A stretch of DNA of 64,000 bases from positions 124,001-188,000 of the forward strand of contig QYAI01000027.1 in NCBI GenBank assembly GCA_003988855.1, read 5' to 3'. The DNA comes from Arachnopeziza araneosa. Taxonomy: Eukaryota; Ascomycota; Leotiomycetes; Helotiales; Arachnopezizaceae. Below, one piece after another: positions 43,645 through 54,175 of this stretch. Under the pieces are notes generated by a model that saw nothing but the letters and a program-made list of their open reading frames with translations, had not been told where the DNA came from and made no database searches. The position numbers and the translations under genes are program-made. Positions within the stretch are counted from its first letter, which is position 1; each line of letters starts with the position of its first letter.

Positions 43645-44632
43645 TCATGCTGATTTCTGATGCTCTTCAGCCAGTTTCTTGGTGAACGGTTTCATATTCA
43701 ATAGCAGTCGATCCTGGAATCAGATGATTAGCATGCCCGGAGTTGCCAAAAGTACAGGGACCAACAGAAGACATACAATGAGACTCTGAGGCAGTAACCA
43801 CAGCGCTGAGCGAGCCATGCCAGCACCGCCACCAACCCAGTGCTTTCCGCTCTTGCCGTGCTCAACCTGATGCCAGACCTCGAGGGCGAATTTCTCGGGG
43901 TTCATGCCGTACGGATTCTGCTCTGGGCTCTTTTCGATGATGTCCTTGATGCCCAGGTAATAGGAGTTGTCGGGGAACACGAGGGTCTGGGCGTTGGCGA
44001 AGAAGTTTGTTGCAATGCCGCCCGTGACGAGGGTCATGACGCGCACGCCGAGAGGCGCCATCTCCAGACGCCAACTCTCGCTGGCGATGATCAGGGCTGC
44101 CTTGGTGGCGCTGTAGATACCTGAGCGGATGATACGCTCGGATTAGTCTAGCGTCTGTCAACGACCTAGCGCGCTCTCAGGACCACTCACTTGCGAAAGG
44201 AAAGGGCAAAACTCCGCCCACAGACGAATTATTGACCACGCAGCCTTGAGCCTTGACCAGCATGGGACCAAAAGCTTGCATCATGGCAAGGACACCAAAG
44301 AAGTTGAGGTCAAACAGTTTCTTCGCTTCTTCTATTGAGGTGTCCAAGCCGGGCATGTTCAGTCCAAGACCAGCGTTGTTGATCAACACGTCGAGTTTGT
44401 CCGTCTGTTTCCGAACCGCCTCGACGGCTGCGGTGATGGATGCCGTCGAGGTCACATCGAGGGCGAGCACTGTGACGTTGGATGCTGCATGCAGGGTTTG
44501 CGGTATCTTGGACGGCGTTCTCGCAGTCGCGAAGACATGGTAATTCTTATTCATGAACACTTCAGCGAAGGCGGCGCCGGCTCCACCAGCGGAACAGCCT
44601 GTGATGAGACAGGTCTTGCGTGTGATGTTCAT
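43645..44632 (-). CDS. Short-chain dehydrogenase/reductase, AYR1-like
   Basis: AYR1-type SDRs reduce 1-acyl-dihydroxyacetone phosphate with NADPH in lipid-body/ER membranes; other SDR substrates are possible. Three exons (44632-44191, 44120-43777, 43713-43645) give 284 aa. Visible features: cofactor motif TGCSAGGAG near residue 11, NNAG near residue 86, the active-site Ser region (VVNNSSVGGVLPFPFA), catalytic Tyr/Lys in YSATK just after intron 1, and a C-terminal hydrophobic part (ALWLLPQSLI). The last intron (GTATGT donor, CTAATC branch-like word, CAG acceptor) replaces a hydrophobic read-through ending at 43720 with DRLLLNMKPFTKKLAEEHQK, the usual kind of end for this family. Divergent from the Zn2Cys6 regulator, which may control it. 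Confidence 0.88.
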
Positions 44633-45019
44633 TGTTCGTCGTTACTGCCTTGGACTGTCAGTTTGCGTGCCAAGGTGATACGAATGGGAAGATGCTTATC
44701 CCTCATGGACTCATGGACTCATGGACTCATGGTCTTATATATTATATTCCATCTCTTCTCCAGCATTTTGATTTGAAGGAGATCCGGTCCCGTACAGACT
44801 CCATTTTCGCGCCTTTTGCTGTCGGTCAGTCAGCACTCGGCTCCAGCCAATGTGATTGGCTGTGAACTCCGGCAGAAGCCGATGATTGGTCGACACCTCC
44901 GGACCTAATCCAACGCATATCAGAGTCGATGGATCTCGTTAATAGCAGCATTTTCGTTTCTTGCATTCATCTCCTGCCCAGCGCTCTCATTTGACAACGT
45001 TGCCGAAGCTGTGGAACGA
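44633..45019. promoter_or_regulatory. Divergent promoter SDR / Zn2Cys6 regulator with 8-bp tandem repeat
   Basis: 387 bp between divergent starts. At 44703-44732 the unit TCATGGAC is repeated about 3.5 times, close to the SDR start. A regulatory role of the repeat is not shown. Confidence 0.5.
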
Positions 45020-46824
45020 ATGTTGTCCAAGAGCAGAGCTAAATCCTGCTACAACTGTCGTGCGGCCAAGGCGCGATGCTCGTTATCAACCGCTCCGTGC
45101 TTGCGATGTGCAAAGCGGCGCCTCGAGTGCCGCTATGCCTCTGCTGCGCCCTCTCACCCAAAGAGTCGCTGGCCCGAGGGATTGAGACCCATTCAGCCCC
45201 TTGCGGTCGCTGTATCGCTGGTGAAAGGACCCCAGAGTGGTGATGGCGACAGAGTCGTGGCGGAGATGCGAGACTCTGCCACTCCGGCACTGGCAGCTGG
45301 GGCTTCTTCCAGCATCAATACGGATCTCGAGGAGAGTGCGTTTCTTGATATTGTCGCACCGACGGAGATGGAGACCAGTATGCAAATGTCGGACATGTTC
45401 ATCTACTCTGCCCTCACACCGCAACTTTTCGAAACGGGAACGAGCACTCCAATGTCAGACATGGCCATCTACTCTGCCTTTACGCCACAGCCGTTCAGTA
45501 TGCATAGGCGATCAGACTTCCCACTGGCAAGGGCCTTGGCGTCCCAGAGCTTGGAACATCCCGGAGCTGTCCCTGTAGATCCTTGCTTTGTCGTTCCATC
45601 GTCTCTTTCGATTTTTCCGAACCTCAACCAATCTCAGCTACTCGTAACACCTGGTTCGATAAATCCTCCAGAGATAACAAGAGATTGCAAACCCAACCTC
45701 TCACGGCGAGCGAGGTCACTTAACCAAGGCTCTCTGACAGCAAAGTTGCTCTTCAGCCAGCTCATAGATTACACCCGCATGATGGCCGATGGCAAACAAC
45801 TGCCACCCTTTATACACCCTCCATGCTCCCTCGATCACCATGACGAATGTCCTCCCGACACGCCGCATCACTGCCTCCCTGAAACGCTAGCTATCTGTAG
45901 CAACCTGACTCAGATGTTCTATTCTCGTACTCGAGGGAGCCAAAACTTTGTGTGGCAACAGATATACACGCATCTACGCCAGATGCATGCAGAAGTGAGT
46001 TCTCCATCCAGCCCTAGCTATCTTTTGGAGTATTGAGACAATCATAGTATAATAGCTACGATGAACAACATCTGCTACAAGCGATGCAGGCGTCTGTCGT
46101 GTATGGTCTGCTGTGCTCGCAGTACACGGAATCCGTTTCGGCTGAAGATGCTGCATGGTTGGTTTCAACAACCGAGGTATGTTCTATCTCATAGCAGACA
46201 TTTTCCCTCTCGCGACCACTGACCAATACCGCTCTGATAGATGTTTGCTCGAAGATTATACAGCATGTACTCATGGGATCTGGATGTAAACCACTTGTGC
46301 TTATCACGCAGCAAGTGGGTCTTTGTGGAGAGCCTAAATAGGTATGTTGTGTGTCGGACGCCGTAGGCCAGCCAGCCGACCATGCCAATATCATTATGTT
46401 ACTATCATAAGTGCTAATCCCTCCTAGGATCGGCTGTCTCCTTTACTTGGTGGATCTCTTGCTCCATTTAGATGCCCGGACCCCTTCGAGAGGGGAGTGT
46501 GCGGAGTTTGTCGACGTACCCTTACCCTGCGCCCGCGAACTTTGGCAGCCCATATCGGATAGAGATTGGAAGAAGCGATACCAAGAAGACGTCGGCTTGA
46601 AAAAACTGAAAGGGAGGCGAGGGTTGACTCTGGCCGACCTGTTCCTTCTGAGATCGTCATTGATACACGGTGATAGTTCTTTTGTCGCTGGAGAGCCGGG
46701 TCTCGCAGATGAACTCGCTGAATGGGTCGAGCGGGTGGATGGGTTGTCGATGCTTCTATGGATGGCTTTTACTCTCGAAGGTCAAGGGCAAGCGCAGATT
46801 CAAGGCTCGCTGCTTAATACTTGA
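45020..46824 (+). CDS. Zn2Cys6 (Gal4-type) fungal transcription factor
   Basis: Four exons (45020-45994, 46048-46176, 46241-46341, 46428-46824) join in phase and give 533 aa. The N-terminal binuclear zinc cluster has the spacing C-x2-C-x6-C-x6-C-x2-C-x6-C, seen in SCYNCRAAKARC, APCLRC and RRLEC (residues 9-37). A Ser/Thr/Pro-rich middle contains a tandem internal repeat: MSDMFIYSALTPQLF and MSDMAIYSAFTPQPF, near residues 123 and 145. The C-terminal half is helical (SLNRIGCLLYLVDLLLHLDA), resembling the regulatory domain of AflR-like and other Zn2Cys6 proteins. Head-to-head with an SDR gene, the arrangement of a pathway-specific regulator and its target; that link is inferred from position only. 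Confidence 0.88.
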
Positions 46825-47283
46825 TATCTTTGAATTTGGTTGATATGAAAGATTGCGTTTAAGGTGGGGAGATCTTGGCTGATTTGCAGTTGAAGCAGCA
46901 CGGCGAAATATAGGACACCTCTTGCTCTGTGCTGATAGATAACACGAATGGATTGCGACTTTGATTGGAAGGTTTTTAGAGAGAGAATATAACTTGTATG
47001 TATCTTGTACTTCTCTAAGGGAGCATTTCGATGGGTGAGTCTTTCACGTGTTATGAGTCAGCAAGTGGAGACCCACAGACTACATCGTAGGTTTATGGAG
47101 CTTAGTTCTTTCCTCTACATATAACCTCTTTTCTCCAGCGAACCACTCTTCTATTTTGTGAGTGAATTCGTGCCGAGTCTCTGCGTCCCAACCAGCTGCT
47201 TGGTTCCATCGAAACTCTACCCGTCATACTCTTCAGGCTCTATTCATTCACTCCTCAGCTACCTGCGCTTGTAGCTGTACATC
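46825..47283. other. Intergenic region, no gene seen
   Basis: About 0.46 kb between the regulator and the F-box gene, with probable promoter of the latter. Confidence 0.4.
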
Positions 47284-48789
47284 ATGTCCTTCAGTCAACT
47301 ATCTGATGAATTGGTCCTTGAGATCGCAAACCACCTCCAGAGAGACGATGACAGCAGGGGATCTCTTGGGCCGCTGACTCTCTGCTCTCGCCGTCTCAAC
47401 AACATCGTCAGCCCCGTTCTATATCGTCAGTTGACTCAGTCCTGGAACAAACCTGCAGCTTTGCCCAATCTAATTCTGCAGTTCATGGGAAAACCACACG
47501 CCGGGGCTGAAGTCAAGAAGTTGGTCCTGAGAGAGATCCACGAGACTAGTAAAGAGGGCCTTGACATGTCCCAATATTCTCCCCAGGATTTTGAAAGATG
47601 TCGAACCGCAATTGAAGCGCTTGAGCTATCCATTAACAAATTTAAATGGATAAAATCTTTGGAACAGGGCATATGGGACGCTGTGGTGTCTTTACTCATG
47701 TTCTTTCTTCCTTCTCTGGAAGAAATTGAAATAGCAGCTGGTGGTCTCTCGGAGTCAATCTACATCAATCAAGTTATCCGACACATGGCCAAAAACCAGA
47801 TCAATGGTCGTTCAGCCTACTCTCTAAAGTACCTGAAGAAACTTACGGCCACCTATGGGGACACGGAGAATGGCATGAGCGTGGGATGCATCTTCCCATA
47901 TTGTGAACTACCTTCTGTCACTACGGTTTGTGCCAGTATGTTGGAAGAAGAAGACCATTGGGAACAACCTGAGACATTCTCGGCCCGATACAAAGTCGAA
48001 AGCCTAAGGATCGCCCATAGTAGTATTTGCGCAGATGTCTTCATACGCGCTTTGAAATGTTTTCCCTCTCTCCGGAAATTCTATTATGAACATGTGGGTT
48101 ATCCTGTTGGAATGGCAGATTTTCTGCCTCAGCATATCGGAACAGGGCTCAATCACTTAATTGATTCCCTTGAGGAATTGACCATCTTCGGATCTGCGAG
48201 TACCGAACACTTCAGTGATACAGCACGTCGACCAATAGGGTCTCTGGTTCAATTTCGAAAGCTAAGATGTATTGGGACAGAGGCAAAGGTTCTGTTCGGG
48301 CCCAATTCAGAGAAGCCACGACTGATCAACGTCCTCCCCGCTTCTCTGGAGGTATTAGTCATTCATTACTGCCAGGACGATATATATCCTCAATTGCGGG
48401 AACTCATTAGCCAAAGAAAGGAGAGGTTTCCTGCGCTGAAAACTGTTGCTATCGACATTCCGGCGGCAAGGCGAGAATATTGCTATGAGAATTGGCCGAG
48501 CGGGCTTTCCATCAAAGTGGACAAGCTCAAAGCAAGAGTAGAAATTTGGGAGCCACCTACTTGGCACTTTGGCTCGTTACAAGATTTTGAAAACCTGAAA
48601 GAGCGACTGGGGAGTCTTCGGTCAAGAGAGTTTGCGGAACTGGCATTAGAAAAGTGGAGGAGTCGTGAAAAACTGGAGGGAGATATTATCGCTGAATATA
48701 GGGGTATCGGGGTAGATCTCCGATTTGACCTCCTGACTGGTGATACCCATGATTTCGGACTTTCATTCATGACCTACGAAGAGAGTTGA
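47284..48789 (+). CDS. F-box protein, uncharacterised
   Basis: The single exon encodes 501 aa. Residues 1-45 form an F-box (SFSQLSDELVLEIANHL, then LGPLTLCSRRLNNIVSPVLY), which should bind Skp1 in an SCF ubiquitin ligase. The remainder carries spaced leucine-rich segments such as SLEEIEIAAGGL, SLRKFYYEHVGYP and SLEELTIFGSAS, suggesting an LRR-like substrate-binding fold, and ends FGLSFMTYEES. Such genes form large, fast-evolving families in filamentous fungi, so the target cannot be guessed. No stop or frameshift is visible. Confidence 0.87.
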   Translation: MSFSQLSDELVLEIANHLQRDDDSRGSLGPLTLCSRRLNNIVSPVLYRQLTQSWNKPAALPNLILQFMGKPHAGAEVKKLVLREIHETSKEGLDMSQYSPQDFERCRTAIEALELSINKFKWIKSLEQGIWDAVVSLLMFFLPSLEEIEIAAGGLSESIYINQVIRHMAKNQINGRSAYSLKYLKKLTATYGDTENGMSVGCIFPYCELPSVTTVCASMLEEEDHWEQPETFSARYKVESLRIAHSSICADVFIRALKCFPSLRKFYYEHVGYPVGMADFLPQHIGTGLNHLIDSLEELTIFGSASTEHFSDTARRPIGSLVQFRKLRCIGTEAKVLFGPNSEKPRLINVLPASLEVLVIHYCQDDIYPQLRELISQRKERFPALKTVAIDIPAARREYCYENWPSGLSIKVDKLKARVEIWEPPTWHFGSLQDFENLKERLGSLRSREFAELALEKWRSREKLEGDIIAEYRGIGVDLRFDLLTGDTHDFGLSFMTYEES

Positions 48790-49471
48790 GATGAAGAGAA
48801 GTGAGGCTCCGCTGGGCTAGGTCAATCATCTAGAGAGTAACTGGGTGTATATCAGACCCTACGGAGTGGAATATTATGGTGCAACTCCCTCATTTATTTG
48901 AGACTCAGATTATGGTGCCAGTGCGTCTGATATGTAGTACGAGACTGTGGGCTCGTTAATGAAACCACTCGTTCTTAGGGAACAAGATCAGAACGACCTC
49001 TTATCTCATTTGCAACTATCAGCATGATTATTTCCAAACCATTGCCTTTCTTTTATGACGTCCTCGTTCTACGCCTGCAATATTCCTCCGCGATCACCTG
49101 GGCCTGGAATCAGAAGCGCGACTGGAACTTCTCCGGGTGAGAGAGGTTCTTGAGGTCAGAGGCTGAAATAATTAGATGGGATCGTTCATCTTGGGTTCGT
49201 GACGCTCATCGAGGATCTAGAGATGGGAGAAACAGCCTGATACAGGGGGGAGAGAGAGCGGTTAGTATTTTTAGATGATCTGTTTTCAGTTAGACGGGGT
49301 GTTGGGAGCGAGTTATGGTGCTTGAGTGTGGGATGAAGATAGGTGTGAGGGATGTTGTATAATATATTGGTTTCTCGATCTGGGCCGATCTGAGAACGGG
49401 AATTGGTGGAGGAGGTACACGACGCATGAGCCACGTCGAAATCGAACTCCACAATGCGGATGGTGAGTTGA
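48790..49471. other. Downstream flank of F-box gene, no supported gene
   Basis: About 0.68 kb. Overlapping minus-strand frames at 49186-49497 exist but have no recognisable features. Confidence 0.4.
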
Positions 49472-50073
49472 TCAATCTCTTGGCAAAGCTTTGGCATGAG
49501 TTTCAGGCTGAAGGAGTTGAATTGTGTTTTGACAGAAGTTTTCGTTTTTGGTTGGCGGAATTAGCTGATACTTGGGCTGCAGGGGATACGGAGATAGGGA
49601 CGTAGTAGAAGGTCCAGACGAGGCGGACGAAAGAAAAGAGAATTCGGATGAGGCTACGGAGAATTCGTCGGAAGTACTGAAAGATCTGAAAGAGTAACAG
49701 GATGGCGTCACGGTCAATGAGTACTTGCGACTGCTCTTCGATATCACGACGGGTGGTGCGAGGTTGAGTCTGATATCTTCGTGCTTCGAATTGATGGAAG
49801 CTATTAATTACGCTAGCAATGCAACACTTGTCGAAATGTTTTGAGCCTACCGTCCTTGACAATTTGTGAAGAATAAATCACACTCACGACGGCAACTGTT
49901 TTCCTGCCAAGGGGAATTCTTTAATTGTCGAAAGTAAAATGTGGCGTTTACAGAGCTGATGATATCAATTTGATATCTATTCTTCCATGCTTGGCTGGAG
50001 ATATTCCAAAATGGATCTGCTCTTGCCACTCGAGTTCAACGCTTTGGCTCTTCAGTATCAACAAGAATTCCAT
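49472..50073 (-). CDS. Candidate small protein with hydrophobic helix (three-exon model, 128 aa)
   Basis: Not recognised. A phase-consistent minus-strand model uses exons 50073-49952, 49800-49572 and 49507-49472 (GTAAAC/TAG and GTATCA/CAG borders). It starts MEFLLILKSQSVELEW, carries a charged part (RRDIEEQSQVLIDRD) and a hydrophobic helix with arginines (FQYFRRILRSLIRILFSFVR), and ends PETHAKALPRD. All three frames are partly open in this region, so open length is weak evidence. The support is phase agreement at both junctions. It could be non-coding. Confidence 0.3.
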
Positions 50074-50475
50074 CAGTTAAACCCCTTTACTTTCCCGAAA
50101 GAACTTTATTATCTTTATTTCAATCACTCTTAATGCTCTTCTTCATCGAATTTGATTTCACTTTATAACCTCTCTCAACGTTCACCAGGATACGTCGTCA
50201 TGTTGCCTAGCCAACAATATCTCGCTAACCCTTTTCGGTTCTACAGACTCGTTTCATGGCATACAAATGACCGAAGGAGGGTTCATTAGTGTGAGAAGTA
50301 TTTCTATTATTGTGCTCGAAGGATGAATAGGGTACAGTACAGTGTGTGCAGAGAAGCGGCTCGAGGTTCGAAATGAACCACGTAGAGCAGCGGAAAGTAA
50401 CCACTATGCGTGTAAAGTTTCCAATCCAGCCATTCGTCGTCCACAACACCCGCCCTCTTCTACAGCTACTGCAGC
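50074..50475. other. Intergenic, no gene seen
   Basis: About 0.4 kb between two low-confidence small genes. Confidence 0.4.
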
Positions 50476-50857
50476 TTAATTCTCTTCTTCAGATACTGCA
50501 TCCTCTCCATTTTCATTGTTTTCCTCGTTAGAGAGATCCGGCAAGTCTTCATTTTTGCCAGCAGAAAATTGGTGGGACAAGAAATTACGGCGTAAGCGAC
50601 TCCGGAAAGGTTGTACGAGTGGCCAGTTGCCTCTAGGAATCCCTTCACCAAATTTAGGTGGCCAATAAGGGGTGAAAGGTATCTCGATGTGGTCAGTTAC
50701 CAAATCAGCGTTAGTCCTGACTTACACAAAGTGGGGAACTTACCCAGGTTCGATGCTTCATGTACTCTTCTTCCACAATGTCTCCATCGACGCATTGAAG
50801 GTTGCAGCAGCCACGGAAAACGACATCTAATAAGCCCGCTGGTCGAACTATAAGCAT
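50476..50857 (-). CDS. Candidate small hypothetical protein (two exons, 106 aa)
   Basis: Not recognised. Exon 1 (50857-50744) encodes MLIVRPAGLLDVVFRGCC... and ends MKHRTW at a GTAAGT donor. Exon 2 (50682-50476) begins IPFTPYWPPKFGEG and ends with an acidic tail (NEENNENGEDAVSEEEN). The intron contains a CTAAC branch-like word but has an uncommon GAG acceptor. The Pro/Trp/Gly-rich segment followed by an Arg-rich stretch and an acidic tail looks more protein-like than chance sequence. There is no signal peptide and the start codon is uncertain. Confidence 0.38.
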
Positions 50858-51481
50858 GACTCTTAGACCATATAAAGCTTTATTCTTCTACGCCTTGCCT
50901 TTTGGGTGGAACGATTGGTAAACAGCAGTTCTACATCTAAGGCTCTACCTACTGTCTAGTAGGTGAAAACAACGGCTAGCAGAGGATTTTTATTGATACA
51001 GTGCTGGAAATACAGCATTCGTTCTTTTGGTGTCGTGAATCTAGCTTGAAGGAAATCGTTTTGTGATAAACAAAGTGATAAAATTTAAGTTTGGACTAGC
51101 TTTGCCGCCGAGGGATAATATTCATTCTGTATCATTAGCAAGGAAACTATAGCTGGGGCATTAGAAGGCCAAAATTGGGCTTCGCTTGGGCTTTGCCTAG
51201 GCTCGGCTTAGGCTCGGCTCAGGCTCGGTTCTGGCATGCTCACCCTCAGCTCAGGTTAAAGCAGCAGTTGCTCGCGTCCGCAGACTAAAACGGAATCGGC
51301 GAAAGGGAAAATTAATCCTGAGTCTAGAGGCATTAGCGCGGGGAAGTATTCATCACTAGTCAGTGGCGTTCTGTATAATAGGCCTTGCGTTACCTGCATT
51401 TAAATTTAAACATCCTAACCCTCAAATATCTGCATCTTGACTTCACACCCGTTAATCAGCTTTGTATACCTCTTCGTAACT
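50858..51481. other. Intergenic with GGCTCGG-type short repeats
   Basis: No gene. Around 51178-51235 a degenerate repeat of GGCTCGGCTTA/GGCTCGGCTCA units occurs. The final part is promoter of the tautomerase gene. Confidence 0.5.
51178..51235. repeat. Degenerate GGCTCGGCT(T/C)A tandem repeat
   Basis: Four to five imperfect units of about 10-11 bp (TGGGCTTCGCT, TAGGCTCGGCT, TAGGCTCGGCT, CAGGCTCGGTT). Confidence 0.6.
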
Positions 51482-52032
51482 ATGCCTCTCTACGACATCG
51501 AACACGTCATACCTTTAACAGATGACCAACAACTCGCTCTTGCCAATGCTCTTACCAAAGCCCACGCAGATAGATTTCACACCCCAAGCTACTTCATCAA
51601 TGTCCGCTTCACAGATGTGAGCGACATGCGCGTCTACCGCAGCGGAAAGCTCGTCAAATACAACCGTGCTATTCTTCGTACCCGTCAATCCGAGAACCGT
51701 ACCTCGGATATCCTCAACCAGCACTGTCGAGCGGTTGTGGAATGCTGGGAGAAGATTATTGGTTCCGGACTGGAAAGGGGGATGCATGCCGTGTGGATCA
51801 TGGGTGCGCTGTCGGCTGGTATGGAGGCAGGGTTTTCTAGACCAATGGTAAGTAATCTCCACCTGTAATATTTGAATCTCAAGGCCGATGACGTATTTTA
51901 AAGGTTGGTGAAGAGCATGAATGGTTAAGGAAGCACAAGGCCGAATTTCAGGAACTTGCAGATCAGGGAAATCATGATTTTGCTGGTCTTATGAAAGAAC
52001 TGTCGGAACGTGAGGCTTTCAAAGATATTTAA
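51482..52032 (+). CDS. Tautomerase/MIF superfamily protein (cis-CaaD-like)
   Basis: Tautomerase-superfamily enzymes use an N-terminal proline, exposed after Met removal, as catalytic base. Two exons (51482-51847, 51904-52032) give 164 aa. The start MPLYDIEHVIPLTDDQQLAL places Pro directly after Met; I chose this ATG over an upstream in-frame one at 51437 for that reason. Further features: THADRF-like helix (TKAHADRFHTPSYFINVRF), RSGKLVKYNRAILRTRQS, and WIMGALSAGMEAGFSRPM before the intron. The length is that of fused two-domain fungal members, longer than the 60-residue 4-oxalocrotonate tautomerase. The physiological substrate is unknown. Confidence 0.85.
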
Positions 52033-52401
52033 ATGTTGATTTCTAACGGTTACAATATTATTTAAATATGCCTTTATTTGTAGAGATAATACTGTCTCTA
52101 CGAACTATATGGCTTGTATATTCGTCCTCGATTGGTCTGAATTGACACATCTCTTTATGCGAACAAGTAAATAAAAGTGAGACAATAGTACGCTAAAATT
52201 GATAGTGAACTGACTAGGATCTAAAGTTAGAAACCATAGTAATCAAATACTACTTGAGTGTTGAGTAGTTGCTTGAGCTGCACTGTTGTCACAAGGGGAA
52301 GTTTATCCATAAAATCACCGTTCTATTTTGACTCAAGGAAAATTCGCGCTCTAATTAACAAATGAAAGTAGACCGTACCATCCTCCCACCCCAAGAATTC
52401 C
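52033..52401. terminator. Convergent 3' region tautomerase / alcohol dehydrogenase
   Basis: 369 bp AT-rich between two convergent stop codons; must contain both polyadenylation regions. No gene. Confidence 0.4.
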
Positions 52402-53502
52402 TTACAACTCGCCAACGAGTACACCGCGATACCTCATAGTATTCTCATCCAACCTCTTGAAAGCTTCGCCAATTCCTTGAGTGGTCATTGGCCACTTCTG
52501 CAAAACTGGCTTGATCGTGTGGAAAGCTGCGAAGTCAAGCATTTTGCGATGCAAGTGTCTGGCTGCGATGAATGATCCTTGAACCTTAACACCAGCCATG
52601 TTCAAAGCCAGAGCGGGAATTTCCAGCTTGTCAAACGAGACCGTGAGAGGGTAGATGGTTCCTCCAGAAGCCATGAGAGGAAGATATCTGCGCGACAATT
52701 AGTCAGTACTTGATAGTAAAATTAAGATTGGGGGATTGTACATATCCCAGTCTGGTAGAGTGTTGGTGGTGACAAGGAGATGATCGATCGGGCGGATGCT
52801 CTTATTCTCCTGCAGATCCGCAACCGTATAGAACTCTCGCGCTCCAAACTGCAGTGCTTCCGCCTTTTTTGAGGCCGTGGTGGAGAATACCACTACTTCA
52901 CAACCCATTTTAGAAGCAAATTGGATTGCCAAATGACCCAATCCACCAACCCCAAGGATACCAACTCGATGGTAGGCCTTGACATTGTGGGCATTGAGGG
53001 CATTGAAAACAGTTGCTCCACCGCACATCAAGGGAGCGGCCGACTCGCTGTCAAGCGCCTCCGGAATTTGGAACAAGAAAGATTCATGCCAGATCGCGTG
53101 AGATGCGAGAGATCCTTGATCAAGGTTGCTTGAGCCGTAGATATGTCTCTCGGAGCAGTACTGCTCCCGACCGGTAAGACATTCATGGCAGTGGCCGCAC
53201 GAATCGTGCTCAAAACCCCATCCAACACGATCGCCTCTAAGACACTGATGAGAAATAGTTTCTTTCTTGGAGCGGTAACCTTACACTTTGAGTGACTTGA
53301 CTCCTGGCCCGATTTCCTTGATCACTCCCACACCTTCGTGACCCAATACCATCTCTGCACCTCTGTAAAATCGATCGGTACCGCAAATACCGCTGTGAGT
53401 TACTTGAAGATACACCTCACCATCTTTCAAGGGGTCTCTGTGAGTGGTAGCTTTGACGATTCCATCTTTCCCTCCCTTGTAAACAGTGAATTCGTACCCC
53501 AT
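52402..53502 (-). CDS. Zinc-type alcohol dehydrogenase (MDR family, CAD/Adh6-like)
   Basis: Medium-chain dehydrogenases of this branch interconvert aldehydes and alcohols with NADP(H). Three exons (53502-53285, 53236-52742, 52687-52402) join in phase and give 332 aa. Catalytic-zinc region: THSGICGTDRFYRG and LGHEGVGVIKEIGPG. After intron 1 comes GDRVGWGFEHDSCGHCHECL and REQYC, the four-Cys structural-zinc loop. The nucleotide-binding fold is VGILGVGGLGHLAIQFASKM near residue 168. The C-terminus contains GSFIAARHLHRKMLDF and ends VLVGEL. The second intron splits an Ile codon. The start MGYEFTVYKGG matches the family; an upstream ATG at 53595 would add a Lys-rich extension that I treat as leader. 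Confidence 0.9.
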
Positions 53503-54175
53503 CTTTTGAATTGTTGGTCGGTTCTGAGACTTTTGTGCTGTCTGGGGGTGTTTGTTCTTATTGAAGAATTTATGGCGTATATCTTTGAAACTCATTTGGA
53601 TTGTCCAAGAAATGCATGGTGAAATGAGGACTTGGACATTCTTTTATGAAATCTCTACCCCAAACAACAGAACCAAATGAGCAGACTCCGATTGCTCATG
53701 TGGGATTTGGATTTCTCATCCTAAAAGATTAGAAGGCAGTTGAAACTCCTCGTTACGATCGTTACGATCGTTACGATCGGCTCCGTGTTTACAACGGTCG
53801 GTCGAGCTTGGCTTAATTCCGATTCATGACAAATGACGACTGGTGTTATCTAAGCATGCAGGCTGTGGCCAAAGGCACCAGGTAATCATGTCTGAGGGCG
53901 GCCGTGATAGCCGGGAGGGGGCCAAGCCACCCATCAAATCATTGAACGTCCATGGAATTTCTTGTGATTAATAATACAGAAGTTCTCGTGTTTAGTAATA
54001 CATCTTGCAAGAGAAGACATGGCTAAACTCGGTCGTTTTAATATATAAAGGAAGTTCTCAGAGCCTCCTAGATACCCGTCATTTCACACTCAATCATCTC
54101 TTCACACGAAACATCTTAACACTGAATCAAAAAAACCAATTCTCTCCATCTCAAATTTCAAATTGAAACTTCATC
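53503..54175. promoter_or_regulatory. Divergent region ADH / DJ-1-like pseudogene with 9-bp tandem repeat
   Basis: About 0.67 kb. GTTACGATC is repeated three times exactly at 53752-53778. The part near 54060-54175 looks like leader of the pseudogene. Confidence 0.5.

Noticed and set aside
53338..53622. Plus-strand 94-aa frame opposite the alcohol dehydrogenase
   Set aside because: Shadow of the first exon of the dehydrogenase.
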